From NCBI GenBank assembly GCA_016209275.1, contig JACQWM010000030.1:1-50952 (forward strand): DNA of 50,952 bases, written 5' to 3'. Positions 7,675 to 15,185 of the stretch are shown here, one piece after another; the stretch's first letter is position 1; each line of letters begins with the position of its first letter. The notes beneath the pieces were generated by a model, which searched no databases, had not been told where the DNA came from, and saw only the letters and a list, made by a program, of their open reading frames with translations. Origin of the DNA: Candidatus Omnitrophota bacterium (GTDB lineage Bacteria; Omnitrophota; Gorgyraeia; Aquiviventales; Aquiviventaceae). Made by a program: the position numbers and the translations under genes.

Positions 7675-9102
7675 TCATTGCCGTGATGTTGTATGCAGGC
7701 GGCGCTTCCATTCGTAGAGCGATTGGTCCGCGGCCTGCAGGCTCTCCTGCGCCGTCGCATGATCGGCCTCGGCCCGCGCCATCCCGACGCTGAGGGTGAC
7801 GCTGGAGAGGCCGCGGCGCCGGCCGTTGGGCACCGCCACCGAGATCTGCCGGAGTTTTTCCGCGACGGCGGCGGCCTGCGGCTCGGTGGTTTCCGGCAGG
7901 GCGACCACGAATTCATCGCCGCCGAACCGTGCGAGCAGATCCGATTGCCGCAGCATCATGCGCAGCTCGCGAGCCACCTGCTGGAGCACGACATCGCCGG
8001 CGGCATGGCCGAGCCGGTCATTGACCTGCTTGAAGCCGTTGACGTCGATCATCAAGCACGCCAGCGGGCGGTTGTACCGTTTGGCGCGCGCATATTCCAG
8101 CTCCCATCGGTCCAGGAAGAACCGCCGGTTGTTCAATCCGGTGAGCTCATCGGTGGTGGCCATCAGCCGCAGCCGCTGGGAGGTGCGGCGCAGGGCGGCC
8201 GTGCGTCGCAGCACGGCCCGCTGCAGCACCCACGTGCGCGCCGCGAGGATCCACACCAGGGCGATCACGCCCGCGGCCACCATGACCCCGAGGCCTATGG
8301 CGGTCATCGTGAGCGTTGAGAGGGTTCGGACGGCGGGCGTGCGCTCCGGCTGCATCTGCAGCAGCCAGCGCGCGCCGGCAAACACGAACGCGTGCTCCAC
8401 GGTCATCGGCGCAGCAGGCGATCCGTCAGCGATCCATTGTGGCGAGCGATACAGCACGGCCTGATCCTGCAGGAATTGCGCCGGGGCATCCGGCGAGGCC
8501 TGGGCGGCGAACACATCATCGGCCAAGGCCTTCACGTCGAAGACGCCGCAGACGGCGGCGGACCCGTGCGAGGATGCGCGCAGCGGCTCCAGGAAGATCA
8601 GCCAGGTCCGTGTTGAGCGCGCCCTCGCCACGAAGGCCGAAGGGCTCCGCCAGGTTGCGGCGTTCTGGCTGCGTGCGCGCAGAAGGCGATTCAGCTGCGC
8701 GGCATCCGCCGCGGAGAGCGACGGCGGGGTCGACCACCAGGCGATGCCGTCCGTGGCGTTCAGCAGCCCGATGCCCACGAGATACCGCGTGTGCGCCACC
8801 GCGCTGATTCCCATCGCCTTGAGGGACGCTGCGGGCAGCTGCGGCTGGCGATTCATGGTATCGCGCAGCAACGTGACGGTGCCGCGCCGGCTTTTGAGGG
8901 TGCTCAGCAGTTGGCTGCTGAGGTCGGCGATGCTGTTGCGCGCATCGCGCTGGATCGCCTGATGGCCGCGCCATTGGAGGAGGCCGATCGATACTAACAG
9001 CACCACGCTGATGGCCAACGTCACAAAGGACGCGATGAGGATTCGTCGGTAGCGACGAGCGGTCAGGCGAATGAATGCTGAACGTAGCTGCGCACCCCCC
9101 AT
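7675..9102 (-). CDS. membrane diguanylate cyclase with extracytoplasmic sensor domain
   Basis: 475 residues from the ATG at 9102. TM1 (about 22-45) and TM2 (about 245-270) flank a roughly 200-residue periplasmic sensor region of CHASE-like layout. A GGDEF domain closes the protein, with the intact signature GGDEF near residue 394 and an inhibitory I-site RQSD five residues before it, so it should be an active, product-inhibited cyclase. A promoter whose -10 box ends 6 bases before the ATG predicts a leaderless mRNA. A longer reading frame reaches 9198, but the extra 32 residues are repeat-derived and lie upstream of that promoter. First gene of the four-gene signalling operon. Confidence 0.9.
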   Translation of the reverse strand: MGGAQLRSAFIRLTARRYRRILIASFVTLAISVVLLVSIGLLQWRGHQAIQRDARNSIADLSSQLLSTLKSRRGTVTLLRDTMNRQPQLPAASLKAMGISAVAHTRYLVGIGLLNATDGIAWWSTPPSLSAADAAQLNRLLRARSQNAATWRSPSAFVARARSTRTWLIFLEPLRASSHGSAAVCGVFDVKALADDVFAAQASPDAPAQFLQDQAVLYRSPQWIADGSPAAPMTVEHAFVFAGARWLLQMQPERTPAVRTLSTLTMTAIGLGVMVAAGVIALVWILAARTWVLQRAVLRRTAALRRTSQRLRLMATTDELTGLNNRRFFLDRWELEYARAKRYNRPLACLMIDVNGFKQVNDRLGHAAGDVVLQQVARELRMMLRQSDLLARFGGDEFVVALPETTEPQAAAVAEKLRQISVAVPNGRRRGLSSVTLSVGMARAEADHATAQESLQAADQSLYEWKRRLHTTSRQ

Positions 9103-9108
9103 GACGTC

Positions 9109-9137
9109 ATTGTAACGTTGATAGCAAGGCGGGACAA
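9109..9137 (-). promoter_or_regulatory. promoter of the signalling operon (leaderless)
   Basis: On the minus strand: TTGTCC (plus coordinates 9132-9137), a 17-base spacer, TACAAT (9109-9114). A start site about 7 bases after the -10 coincides with the ATG at 9102. No Shine-Dalgarno sequence is visible before that ATG. Confidence 0.65.
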
Positions 9138-9167
9138 GCTGGAGGAACAATCTTGGAAAATACAACG

Positions 9168-9240
9168 ATTGCTTCAAGTTTAATGTTTCAGGTTTCAAGT
9201 TGTTACGCTAACTTGGAACTTTAAACCCGAAACTTGAAAC
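9168..9240. repeat. GTTTCAAG/CTTGAAAC inverted repeat
   Basis: An AT-rich intergenic stretch of reiterated TTTCAAG/CTTGAAA words. Its clearest arms are GTTTCAAGTT (9192-9201) and AACTTGAAAC (9231-9240). Together with the open stretch to 9251 it is all that lies between the GGDEF operon promoter and the small protein gene. Confidence 0.75.
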
Positions 9241-9251
9241 AAGAAGTGAGA

Positions 9252-9506
9252 TTAGAATCCCGGGGCGGAAGTACAACCGGTAGGCGGTTTACTCGTCTTG
9301 ACTTTGGCGAGAAGAACTTCGGCTTCTTTCAGGGCTTTGGTTTCGGCTTCTTGCTTCGTGGTTCCTTGCGCCTTAACCACCCAAGCACCTGGATCCGTGT
9401 TGTCGATCGTGGTGTGGTAGACGGCGCCGAGTTTGTACGTCACCACATTCGCCGGCCAACCGGCCAATTGAATCTTGCGTTCGGAATACTCTTCAGGTTT
9501 CGCCAT
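9252..9506 (-). CDS. small hypothetical protein (84 aa)
   Basis: Not recognised. 84 residues, soluble, with an N-terminal beta-rich part (YKLGAVYHTTIDN, GAWVVKAQG) and one C-terminal amphipathic helix (about 49-70, KQEAETKALKEAEVLL). The layout superficially recalls a dsRBD-like alpha-beta fold, but the N-terminal helix is missing. It starts at ATG 9506 with no clear Shine-Dalgarno sequence. A near-perfect palindrome sits between it and the sulfurtransferase gene upstream on the same strand, which may uncouple the two. Confidence 0.6.
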   Translation of the reverse strand: MAKPEEYSERKIQLAGWPANVVTYKLGAVYHTTIDNTDPGAWVVKAQGTTKQEAETKALKEAEVLLAKVKTSKPPTGCTSAPGF

Positions 9507-9517
9507 TACTCAAGGCG

Positions 9518-9554
9518 ATATCAGATATCAAATGGCCATTTGATATCTGATATC
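9518..9554. repeat. third GATATCAGATAT palindrome
   Basis: Arms GATATCAGATATCAA (9518-9532) and TTGATATCTGATATC (9540-9554) with a 7-base centre ATGGCCA. The same family as the copies at 145-232, which share the GATATCAGATAT arm and TGGCCA core. It lies between two minus-strand genes. Confidence 0.9.
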
Positions 9555-9563
9555 GATCTGGGG

Positions 9564-10424
9564 TTAGGGTTTCTCAATCGGCGCGGCCACAAGATTGCCC
9601 CACTCGGTCCAGCTGCCGTCGTAGTTCTTGACGTTCTTGTAGCCCAGCAAGTGCTTGAGGACAAACCACGTGTGGCTTGATCGCTCGCCGATGCGGCAGT
9701 ACGCGATCACCGGCTTCTCGCCGGTAATGCCGACCACTCCATAGAGCGCTTTCAATTCCTCGAGGCTCTTAAAGGTGCCGTCGTCGTTGCAGGCCCTGCT
9801 CCAGGGGATGCTCGCCGCCCCTGGGATGTGGCCGCCGCGCTGGCAGGTTTCCGGCAGTCCGGGGGGAGCCAGAATCTCTCCCTTGTATTCTTGCGGGCTG
9901 CGGACATCGATCAGGTGCGCCGATTTCTTGGCCGAGGCCTCCATCACCTCAGGCAGCAATGCGCGAATGGAGTGATCCGGCTCCTGGGCCTGGTACGAGG
10001 CCGCCGTGACCTTCGGCGCCTCCGTGGTCAATTCACGGCCTTCGGCGATCCACTTTTTGCGGCCGCCGTTCATCAGGCGGACATCATGATGGCCGTAGAC
10101 CTTCAACTGCCACAGCGCCCAGGCGGCGAACCAGTTGTTGTTATCCCCGTAGAGGATGATCGTTGTGGCGTTGCCAATACCGGACTCCCCCAGCAGCCGC
10201 TCAAACTTCGCCTTCGGGATGATGTCGCGGCGCAGGGTGTCGCACAGTTGCGTATCCCACGCCCAACCCAGGGCATTAGGCACATGGCCTTCCGAGTAGG
10301 CGGTGGTGTCGACGTCCACCTCAACGAGCCGGAGGGAGCGGTCGGTGAGGTGCTGGGCGACCCACTCCGTTGAGACGAGGACGGTTGACTCCGCTGTTGC
10401 GGCTGACGCGGCGTGCACGACCAT
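9564..10424 (-). CDS. two-domain sulfurtransferase (rhodanese)
   Basis: 286 residues. Two tandem rhodanese domains: an inactive N-terminal one (about 14-130) and a catalytic C-terminal one (about 150-280). Cys243 sits in the loop CRIGERSS, the six-residue active-site loop style of thiosulfate/3-mercaptopyruvate sulfurtransferases. It transfers sulfane sulfur from thiosulfate or mercaptopyruvate to an acceptor such as cyanide or thiol. The CRxGxRSS loop favours thiosulfate. GGGAGG lies 7 bases before the ATG. A promoter is seen upstream at 10453-10481. The first residues resemble only a weak export signal, so cytoplasm is assumed. Confidence 0.9.
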   Translation of the reverse strand: MVVHAASAATAESTVLVSTEWVAQHLTDRSLRLVEVDVDTTAYSEGHVPNALGWAWDTQLCDTLRRDIIPKAKFERLLGESGIGNATTIILYGDNNNWFAAWALWQLKVYGHHDVRLMNGGRKKWIAEGRELTTEAPKVTAASYQAQEPDHSIRALLPEVMEASAKKSAHLIDVRSPQEYKGEILAPPGLPETCQRGGHIPGAASIPWSRACNDDGTFKSLEELKALYGVVGITGEKPVIAYCRIGERSSHTWFVLKHLLGYKNVKNYDGSWTEWGNLVAAPIEKP

Positions 10425-10452
10425 CTGAAACCTCCCTGTTATCTTACCACTT

Positions 10453-10481
10453 ACTATGATTTATCGCATAGTTCCCGTCAA
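10453..10481 (-). promoter_or_regulatory. promoter of the sulfurtransferase gene
   Basis: On the minus strand: TTGACG (plus 10476-10481), a 17-base spacer, CATAGT (10453-10458). It reads toward the ATG at 10424. Confidence 0.55.
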
Positions 10482-10506
10482 GCGAAAACCGTCGACGAGA
10501 CGTTCC

Positions 10507-10536
10507 TTGCCAGGCACCGTCGGAATTGGGTATACT
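10507..10536 (+). promoter_or_regulatory. promoter of the ole locus (oleA1)
   Basis: TTGCCA (10507-10512), an 18-base spacer, TATACT (10531-10536). It lies about 60 bases before the oleA1 start and is divergent from the sulfurtransferase promoter. Confidence 0.7.
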
Positions 10537-10594
10537 CATATGGTATATCCTTCGCGGACCTACCGCAGAATCGGCAACAGATGCAGGACCGTTG

Positions 10595-11686
10595 ATGAAA
10601 ATTGCCAGCATCGCCTACGCGCTTCCCAGCAAAAAAGTCACCAATGACATGGTGATTCGAGATATTCTCCGCCACCATCAGTGGAAGGCGGCGTTCATGT
10701 TTGCCAAGGGCATGGTGGCAAGTCGGTTGCGGCAAGGCTTCGTGCGCGCCGGAACGCTCATTCGGTACCACCGCAACCAGGGCGAGCGGGCGATTGACCT
10801 CACCCTCAAAGCCGGCACTGAAGCCCTGCGAAAAGCCGGGATCGCCCCGGAGCAGATCGACTTGCTGATTTACACCGGGGTGGGACGCGCGTGGCTTGAG
10901 CCGGCGATGGCGAATCTGTTTCAAAGCGAACTCGGCCTGACCAACGCCACCTGTTTTGATGTGACCGATGCCTGTGCCAGCTGGTTGCGCAGCCTGTTTA
11001 TTGCCAAGAGCTTCGTGGATCAAGGAACGTACAAGACCGTCATGATCATTAATTCGGAATTTATGTGTTTGGAGGCGTGCGTGGAACCGCGCCTCAGACG
11101 GCTTGAAGATTTGTACCTACGGTTTGCCGGCTACACCGTCGGGGAAGTGGCGGTGGCAACGATTGTCACCGCCGGAGGCGACCCCAACAATTTTTACTTC
11201 AGTTTCAAGAACTGGAGCAATACGTACCACCTGTGCCAAATCCCGATGCCGAATGCCCACGAATACATCCCGAGCCGAGCCCTGGTCGCCGTGGGAGCAT
11301 CAGGAAAGCCAGCCAACGGCCACAACATACAGTATCAAACGATGGCCCTCAACACCCTGGCGAAAGATTTGCTCTTTACGGTCGTTGAGAAGCTGACTGA
11401 GCACTACAAGAGCGACCCGGCACTCTCACGCGAGCCGCATGATATCATCTTCTGCCATGACGTCAGTGATGTCTCAACACAGATGGGTATTGCGCATATG
11501 GGGCCGGAGTACGCCTCCCGGGTGTTCCGCACGCATGCCCGATTCGGCAACACCGTCTCAGCGTCCATTCCGCTGGGTATAGCGCTCGCCCTTGAAGAGG
11601 GGAAACTCAAGCCGGGCATGAGCACGCTGATCGTCTGCGGCGCATCCGGCGTCACCACGGGGTTCTGCAAGTTCCGGTACGAATAA
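10595..11686 (+). CDS. oleA: OleA-like thiolase, copy 1 (acyl-CoA head-to-head condensation)
   Basis: 363 residues of the FabH/OleA thiolase superfamily. OleA joins two fatty acyl-CoA chains by a non-decarboxylative Claisen reaction to a 2-alkyl-3-keto acid. The catalytic set is visible: Cys127 (DACASW), His288 (FCHDVS) and Asn319 (FGNTVSAS). Glu102 (WLEPAM) lies 25 residues before the cysteine. In Xanthomonas OleA the corresponding residues are Cys143, His285, Asn315 and Glu117 (26 before Cys), so the match favours OleA over FabH. The start at 10595 is chosen because residues from MKIASIAYALPS align with copy 2, and AGGA lies 8 bases upstream. First gene of the locus, with the FAD reductase 16 bases downstream. 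Confidence 0.85.
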   Translation: MKIASIAYALPSKKVTNDMVIRDILRHHQWKAAFMFAKGMVASRLRQGFVRAGTLIRYHRNQGERAIDLTLKAGTEALRKAGIAPEQIDLLIYTGVGRAWLEPAMANLFQSELGLTNATCFDVTDACASWLRSLFIAKSFVDQGTYKTVMIINSEFMCLEACVEPRLRRLEDLYLRFAGYTVGEVAVATIVTAGGDPNNFYFSFKNWSNTYHLCQIPMPNAHEYIPSRALVAVGASGKPANGHNIQYQTMALNTLAKDLLFTVVEKLTEHYKSDPALSREPHDIIFCHDVSDVSTQMGIAHMGPEYASRVFRTHARFGNTVSASIPLGIALALEEGKLKPGMSTLIVCGASGVTTGFCKFRYE

Positions 11687-11702
11687 CAGACGGAGGGAAG
11701 GC

Positions 11703-12866
11703 ATGCCCTCCTCGCACACAGATTGCGATGTCATCATCGTCGGAGGAGGGCCGGCAGGTTCCACGGCCGCGTTCAACCTCGCCCGCCGCGGCCGAAAGGT
11801 CCTCGTCCTCGATAAGGCAGTATTTCCCCGCATTAAACCTTGCACAGGGTGGATTACCCCGCCGGTCTTTGAGCTGCTCGAATTAGCACCCGCCGACTAC
11901 CCCCATACCCTCCAACGTTTCACCGCGTCGTCCTTTGTCGTGGGCACGACCTACTATGAAACGCGGGAGGCGAAAACCGCAAGTTTCTGCATCATCCGCC
12001 GCGAATTCGACCATTTCCTCCTAGAACGCGCTGCCGCCAATGGTGCTGAGATTCGAGAAGGTATTGCAATTATGGACATCGAGCGACCCGAAGAGGGCGG
12101 GGTAGTGATCACAGCGCAGGGGGGGAATGTCTGGCGCGCAAAGCTGATCATCGGTGCCGGCGGCACGAATTGTCCCGTATCGCGCCGTTTCGGCAACCAC
12201 GTTGAGAAGGAGCGGATTATCGTCGCCACCGAATCTGAGACGTATTTGGGCGAGGAAGTTCTGCGGAAACTGACACCTCATTACGGGACGGCGGAGCTCT
12301 TCTTTGAGGACGATTACTTCGGCTATGGCTGGTATGTCACCAAAGGGGGGTGGCTCAACGTCGGAGTGGGACGTTTTCAGCACAAGACCCGGAATCTCAA
12401 TGAGGCGCGCGAGCGGTTCATGAAACGCCTTGAGGCGCTGGGTCGTTTGGAGGGGGTTAAAGATCGGCTGACGCCGTTTCTCGGCCATCCGTACAAATAT
12501 TATGATGCCACACCGCGCAGACTCGCCGGCGACCGGTTTTTGTTAGCAGGCGATGCGGGTGGGTTTGCCACGCGGTGGGCCGGCGAGGGCATCCGCCCTG
12601 CGATTCATTCGGCGAAATTAGCGGCTGAGGTTGCGGAGGAAGCGCTTTGCCGCAATGACTTCAGCGAAGCGTTCCTCTCCCGGTATGTCCGCCGCACCGA
12701 GCAGGTGTTCGGCCCTCGGTGGCTGCAGGCTCCGATGAGCTTGTTTTATTTTCATTCCCCGGGTTGGCTGAGACGTTTCATTGGCAACCAGCTCTGCCGC
12801 CGATCACTGCTTCGCAGAAAGATTCTCTTCGAGTATGTGTTCGCGTGCGTACCTGTGGATTGTTGA
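11703..12866 (+). CDS. FAD-dependent oxidoreductase, geranylgeranyl reductase family
   Basis: 387 residues. The FAD-binding motif GGGPAG is at 14-19, PCTGW near residue 44 and GDAGGFATRWAGEGI near residue 280, the layout of the geranylgeranyl reductase/halogenase-like flavoprotein family. Members reduce C=C bonds of isoprenoids or oxygenate substrates. Here, between an oleA and a CFA-synthase-like gene, it may saturate double bonds in the acyl chains or in the olefin product; this is inference. RBS GGAGGGAAGGC precedes the ATG. It is probably co-transcribed from the promoter at 10507-10536. Confidence 0.85.
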   Translation: MPSSHTDCDVIIVGGGPAGSTAAFNLARRGRKVLVLDKAVFPRIKPCTGWITPPVFELLELAPADYPHTLQRFTASSFVVGTTYYETREAKTASFCIIRREFDHFLLERAAANGAEIREGIAIMDIERPEEGGVVITAQGGNVWRAKLIIGAGGTNCPVSRRFGNHVEKERIIVATESETYLGEEVLRKLTPHYGTAELFFEDDYFGYGWYVTKGGWLNVGVGRFQHKTRNLNEARERFMKRLEALGRLEGVKDRLTPFLGHPYKYYDATPRRLAGDRFLLAGDAGGFATRWAGEGIRPAIHSAKLAAEVAEEALCRNDFSEAFLSRYVRRTEQVFGPRWLQAPMSLFYFHSPGWLRRFIGNQLCRRSLLRRKILFEYVFACVPVDC

Positions 12867-12887
12867 TGAGATGAGCGGAGCCGCCAG

Positions 12888-13883
12888 ATGACATCAGCGT
12901 ATCGAGGCGCATCGCCTCGCGCGATTCAGCGTCACTATGATGTCGGCAACGACTTCTACGCCCTCTGGCTCGATACCAAGACGTTCTGCTATTCCTGCGC
13001 CATGTGGGAACCCGGAGACACGCTCGAGGCCGCCCAGCTGAGAAAATACGAGTGGCATATTGCTCAGGCCAGGGCGCATGAGGCGTCCCATGTCCTCGAC
13101 ATCGGCTGCGGGTGGGGCGGGTTGTCGCGGCTGCTTGTGGATGAGCACCGCGTCGGACACGTCGTCAGCTTGACCCTCAGCAACGCGCAAGTTGAGTACA
13201 TTCAAGCCCTCCACCATCCGAGAATTGAGGCCCGGTTAGAGGGGTGGGCCGAGCATCGCCCCGCTGCCCCGTATGATGCGATTCTCGCGGTGGGCGTTCT
13301 GGAACACGCGGCGCGGTCCGGATTATCCAGTCGAGAGAAAATCAACGCGTATCGCACGTTCTTCCAGCACTGTCATCGGATGCTCAAGCCGGGACGGTGG
13401 ATATCAGGCCAGACGATTACGTATGAAACGATTGGATGTGTGGAGCGCGTGATGGGACCGACGTTGTGGCGGTGGTGGCCGGGCGGCACCGTGTCCATCG
13501 TCTCCTTGGGCCGCCGATCGGTGGTGTTCCGTCGTGCGCTCTCGCGGCTGATGAAGTCCCTGGGGGGATTTCATGACGGTTTAGATCCCTTTGACGCGCT
13601 CTCGCTCCTGGATGTGTTTGCCGAATCCACGCTGCCTCGTCTTGCCGAGTTGTCCGAGGCGACCGAGGGGCTGTTCGAGATTGAGATGATTCGCAATGAC
13701 CGCGAGGATTATCGGAAAACGACGCAGGAGTGGCACGAACGATTGCAGGCCAGGCGAACCGAGGCCATCGCTCTGGTGGGCGAGGCGGTGACGGCCTACT
13801 ATGAGCGCTATTTGTCCACGTGCGTCCGCGTCTTCGAGTCGAAGGCGTGCGGCCTGGTGCGCTTTGTCCTTCGTCGGCTGTGA
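12888..13883 (+). CDS. CFA-synthase-like SAM methyltransferase, copy 1
   Basis: 331 residues of the cyclopropane-fatty-acyl-phospholipid synthase/mycolic acid cyclopropane synthase family. Seen: HYDVGNDFY (16-24), YSCAMW with Cys37, the SAM motif DIGCGWGG (71-78), GVLEHA with Glu139, Tyr275 and Cys312. These correspond to four of the five bicarbonate ligands of cyclopropane synthases. The fifth, normally His in an HTI motif, is Gln175 (SGQTI). The family adds a methylene or methyl group from SAM to a lipid double bond. The substrate here may be an acyl chain or the ole alkene. Residues 1-90 are nearly identical to copy 2 and residues about 199-240 differ strongly. Confidence 0.85.
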   Translation: MTSAYRGASPRAIQRHYDVGNDFYALWLDTKTFCYSCAMWEPGDTLEAAQLRKYEWHIAQARAHEASHVLDIGCGWGGLSRLLVDEHRVGHVVSLTLSNAQVEYIQALHHPRIEARLEGWAEHRPAAPYDAILAVGVLEHAARSGLSSREKINAYRTFFQHCHRMLKPGRWISGQTITYETIGCVERVMGPTLWRWWPGGTVSIVSLGRRSVVFRRALSRLMKSLGGFHDGLDPFDALSLLDVFAESTLPRLAELSEATEGLFEIEMIRNDREDYRKTTQEWHERLQARRTEAIALVGEAVTAYYERYLSTCVRVFESKACGLVRFVLRRL

Positions 13884-13941
13884 TTCCTGTCAGCGCGACG
13901 AGCATCCATATGGCCCGGCGCAACGCCGATCGCTTCGCTCC

Positions 13942-13971
13942 TTGAAGCATCCGATGCGAATCAGGTACACT
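13942..13971 (+). promoter_or_regulatory. internal promoter before oleA2
   Basis: TTGAAG (13942-13947), an 18-base spacer, TACACT (13966-13971). The 3' end of the spacer plus the -10 reads ATCAGGTACACTT, a motif shared with the promoters at 22514 and 25389. A further ATCAGG follows at 13973-13978. Confidence 0.6.
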
Positions 13972-14030
13972 TATCAGGTTACCCACATCGTCATTGTGTT
14001 TTCTCTGTCCAGGGAGATGGAGGGGGCTTC

Positions 14031-15173
14031 ATGAAAATCGCCGGCATGGCCTACGCTTTGCCCAGCAGGCAAGTCACCAATGAGATGGTGATTGAGGAGT
14101 TTCGGAGGCAAAACCGGAAGTTTTTCTTCGTGCGAAATATGCTGGCCAAGAAGCTCCGCGAGGCTTTGGAGCACTCCGGGACGCGCATTCGATATCACCG
14201 AGCCCCTGGGGAGACCGCCGTTGATTTTGCGCTCCAGGCTGGAAGAGAGGCGCTCGAGCGCGCTGAGATCGCCCCGGAGGCTGTCGACTTGGTGATCTAC
14301 ACCGGGGTGGGGCGGGCGTGGCTTGAGCCGGCGATGGCGCACCTCTTCAAGAGCCTCCTTGGCCTACGCGCGGCAACGTGCTTCGACGTGACCGACGCGT
14401 GCGCGAGTTGGGTGCGCAGCCTATCGGTGGCGAAAAGTTTTCTGGACCAAGGGACCTACAAAACTGCGTTGATCATCAACGCGGAATTCAATTGCCAGGA
14501 ATGCGGGGGGCTCGCCCCGGGGAGGAAGGACCCGAAGGCGCTCTATTACAAAACACCCTTGCGGCGTCCCCAGGATCTCTACTATCGAGTCGCAGGCTAC
14601 ACGATTGGGGAGGCCGCCACGGCGACCGTGCTGGTGGCTGATGGGCAGCCGGATAATTTCCATGTGTCCTTGAAGAGCTGGGAGCAGTCGTATGACCTGT
14701 GTCAGATCACCCTTCCCAACGCCGAGCAGTTCCTCGGCCATGGCGGAAGTCGCAGCCGCCAAGGTCCGCTGGAATTCTACGCGGCACCGAAAGAATTACT
14801 CGCCTTTGTCGTGGAGAAGTTAACGGAACACTATCAGTCCGACGCGCAGCTCTCGAAGGATCCTCACGATATTATCTTTTGCCATGATGTGAGCGATGTC
14901 TCGACCTCCGCGGGGATCAAGCAGTTTGTGCCGGAGTATGCGGACCGCGTGTACCGGACGTACGCGCGGTTCGGCAATACTGTCTCCGCCTCCATCCCGC
15001 TTGGCATGGCGATGGCGCTAAAGGAAGGCAAGCTCCAGCCGGGGATGCGCGTGCTCATCGTCTGTGGAAGTGCTGGCGTGACGACAGGATTCTGCAAGTT
15101 TACCTACGTGCCGGCGCATCGGCATCGCGAGGAACCAGTGTCTGCCGCCGTCGGCATCAAATCGCAAGGATGA
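14031..15173 (+). CDS. oleA: OleA-like thiolase, copy 2
   Basis: 380 residues, a paralogue of the gene at 10595 with the same catalytic set: Cys124 (DACASW), His285, Asn316, and Glu99 25 residues before the cysteine. It differs by an insert of about 12 residues after NAEFNCQECGG and a C-terminal tail of about 15 residues. OleA works as a dimer in which the glutamate of one chain reaches the other chain's active site, so the two copies could form a heterodimer or serve different chain lengths (inference). RBS-like GGAGGGGG lies just before the ATG. It has its own promoter and is followed after 12 bases by methyltransferase copy 2. Confidence 0.85.
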   Translation: MKIAGMAYALPSRQVTNEMVIEEFRRQNRKFFFVRNMLAKKLREALEHSGTRIRYHRAPGETAVDFALQAGREALERAEIAPEAVDLVIYTGVGRAWLEPAMAHLFKSLLGLRAATCFDVTDACASWVRSLSVAKSFLDQGTYKTALIINAEFNCQECGGLAPGRKDPKALYYKTPLRRPQDLYYRVAGYTIGEAATATVLVADGQPDNFHVSLKSWEQSYDLCQITLPNAEQFLGHGGSRSRQGPLEFYAAPKELLAFVVEKLTEHYQSDAQLSKDPHDIIFCHDVSDVSTSAGIKQFVPEYADRVYRTYARFGNTVSASIPLGMAMALKEGKLQPGMRVLIVCGSAGVTTGFCKFTYVPAHRHREEPVSAAVGIKSQG

Positions 15174-15185
15174 TGAAGCTGGAAG

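Noticed and set aside
9252-9506. The 84-residue protein as a double-stranded RNA-binding domain
   Set aside because: The TTKQEAETKALKEAEVLL helix looks similar, but the first helix and the conserved GxGxSKK loop are not there.
10595-15173. The two thiolases as ordinary FabH (KAS III) or HMG-CoA synthase
   Set aside because: Linked oleB, oleC and oleD, and a Glu 25 residues before the catalytic Cys, favour OleA. The His motif is FCHDVS rather than the HQAN of FabH.
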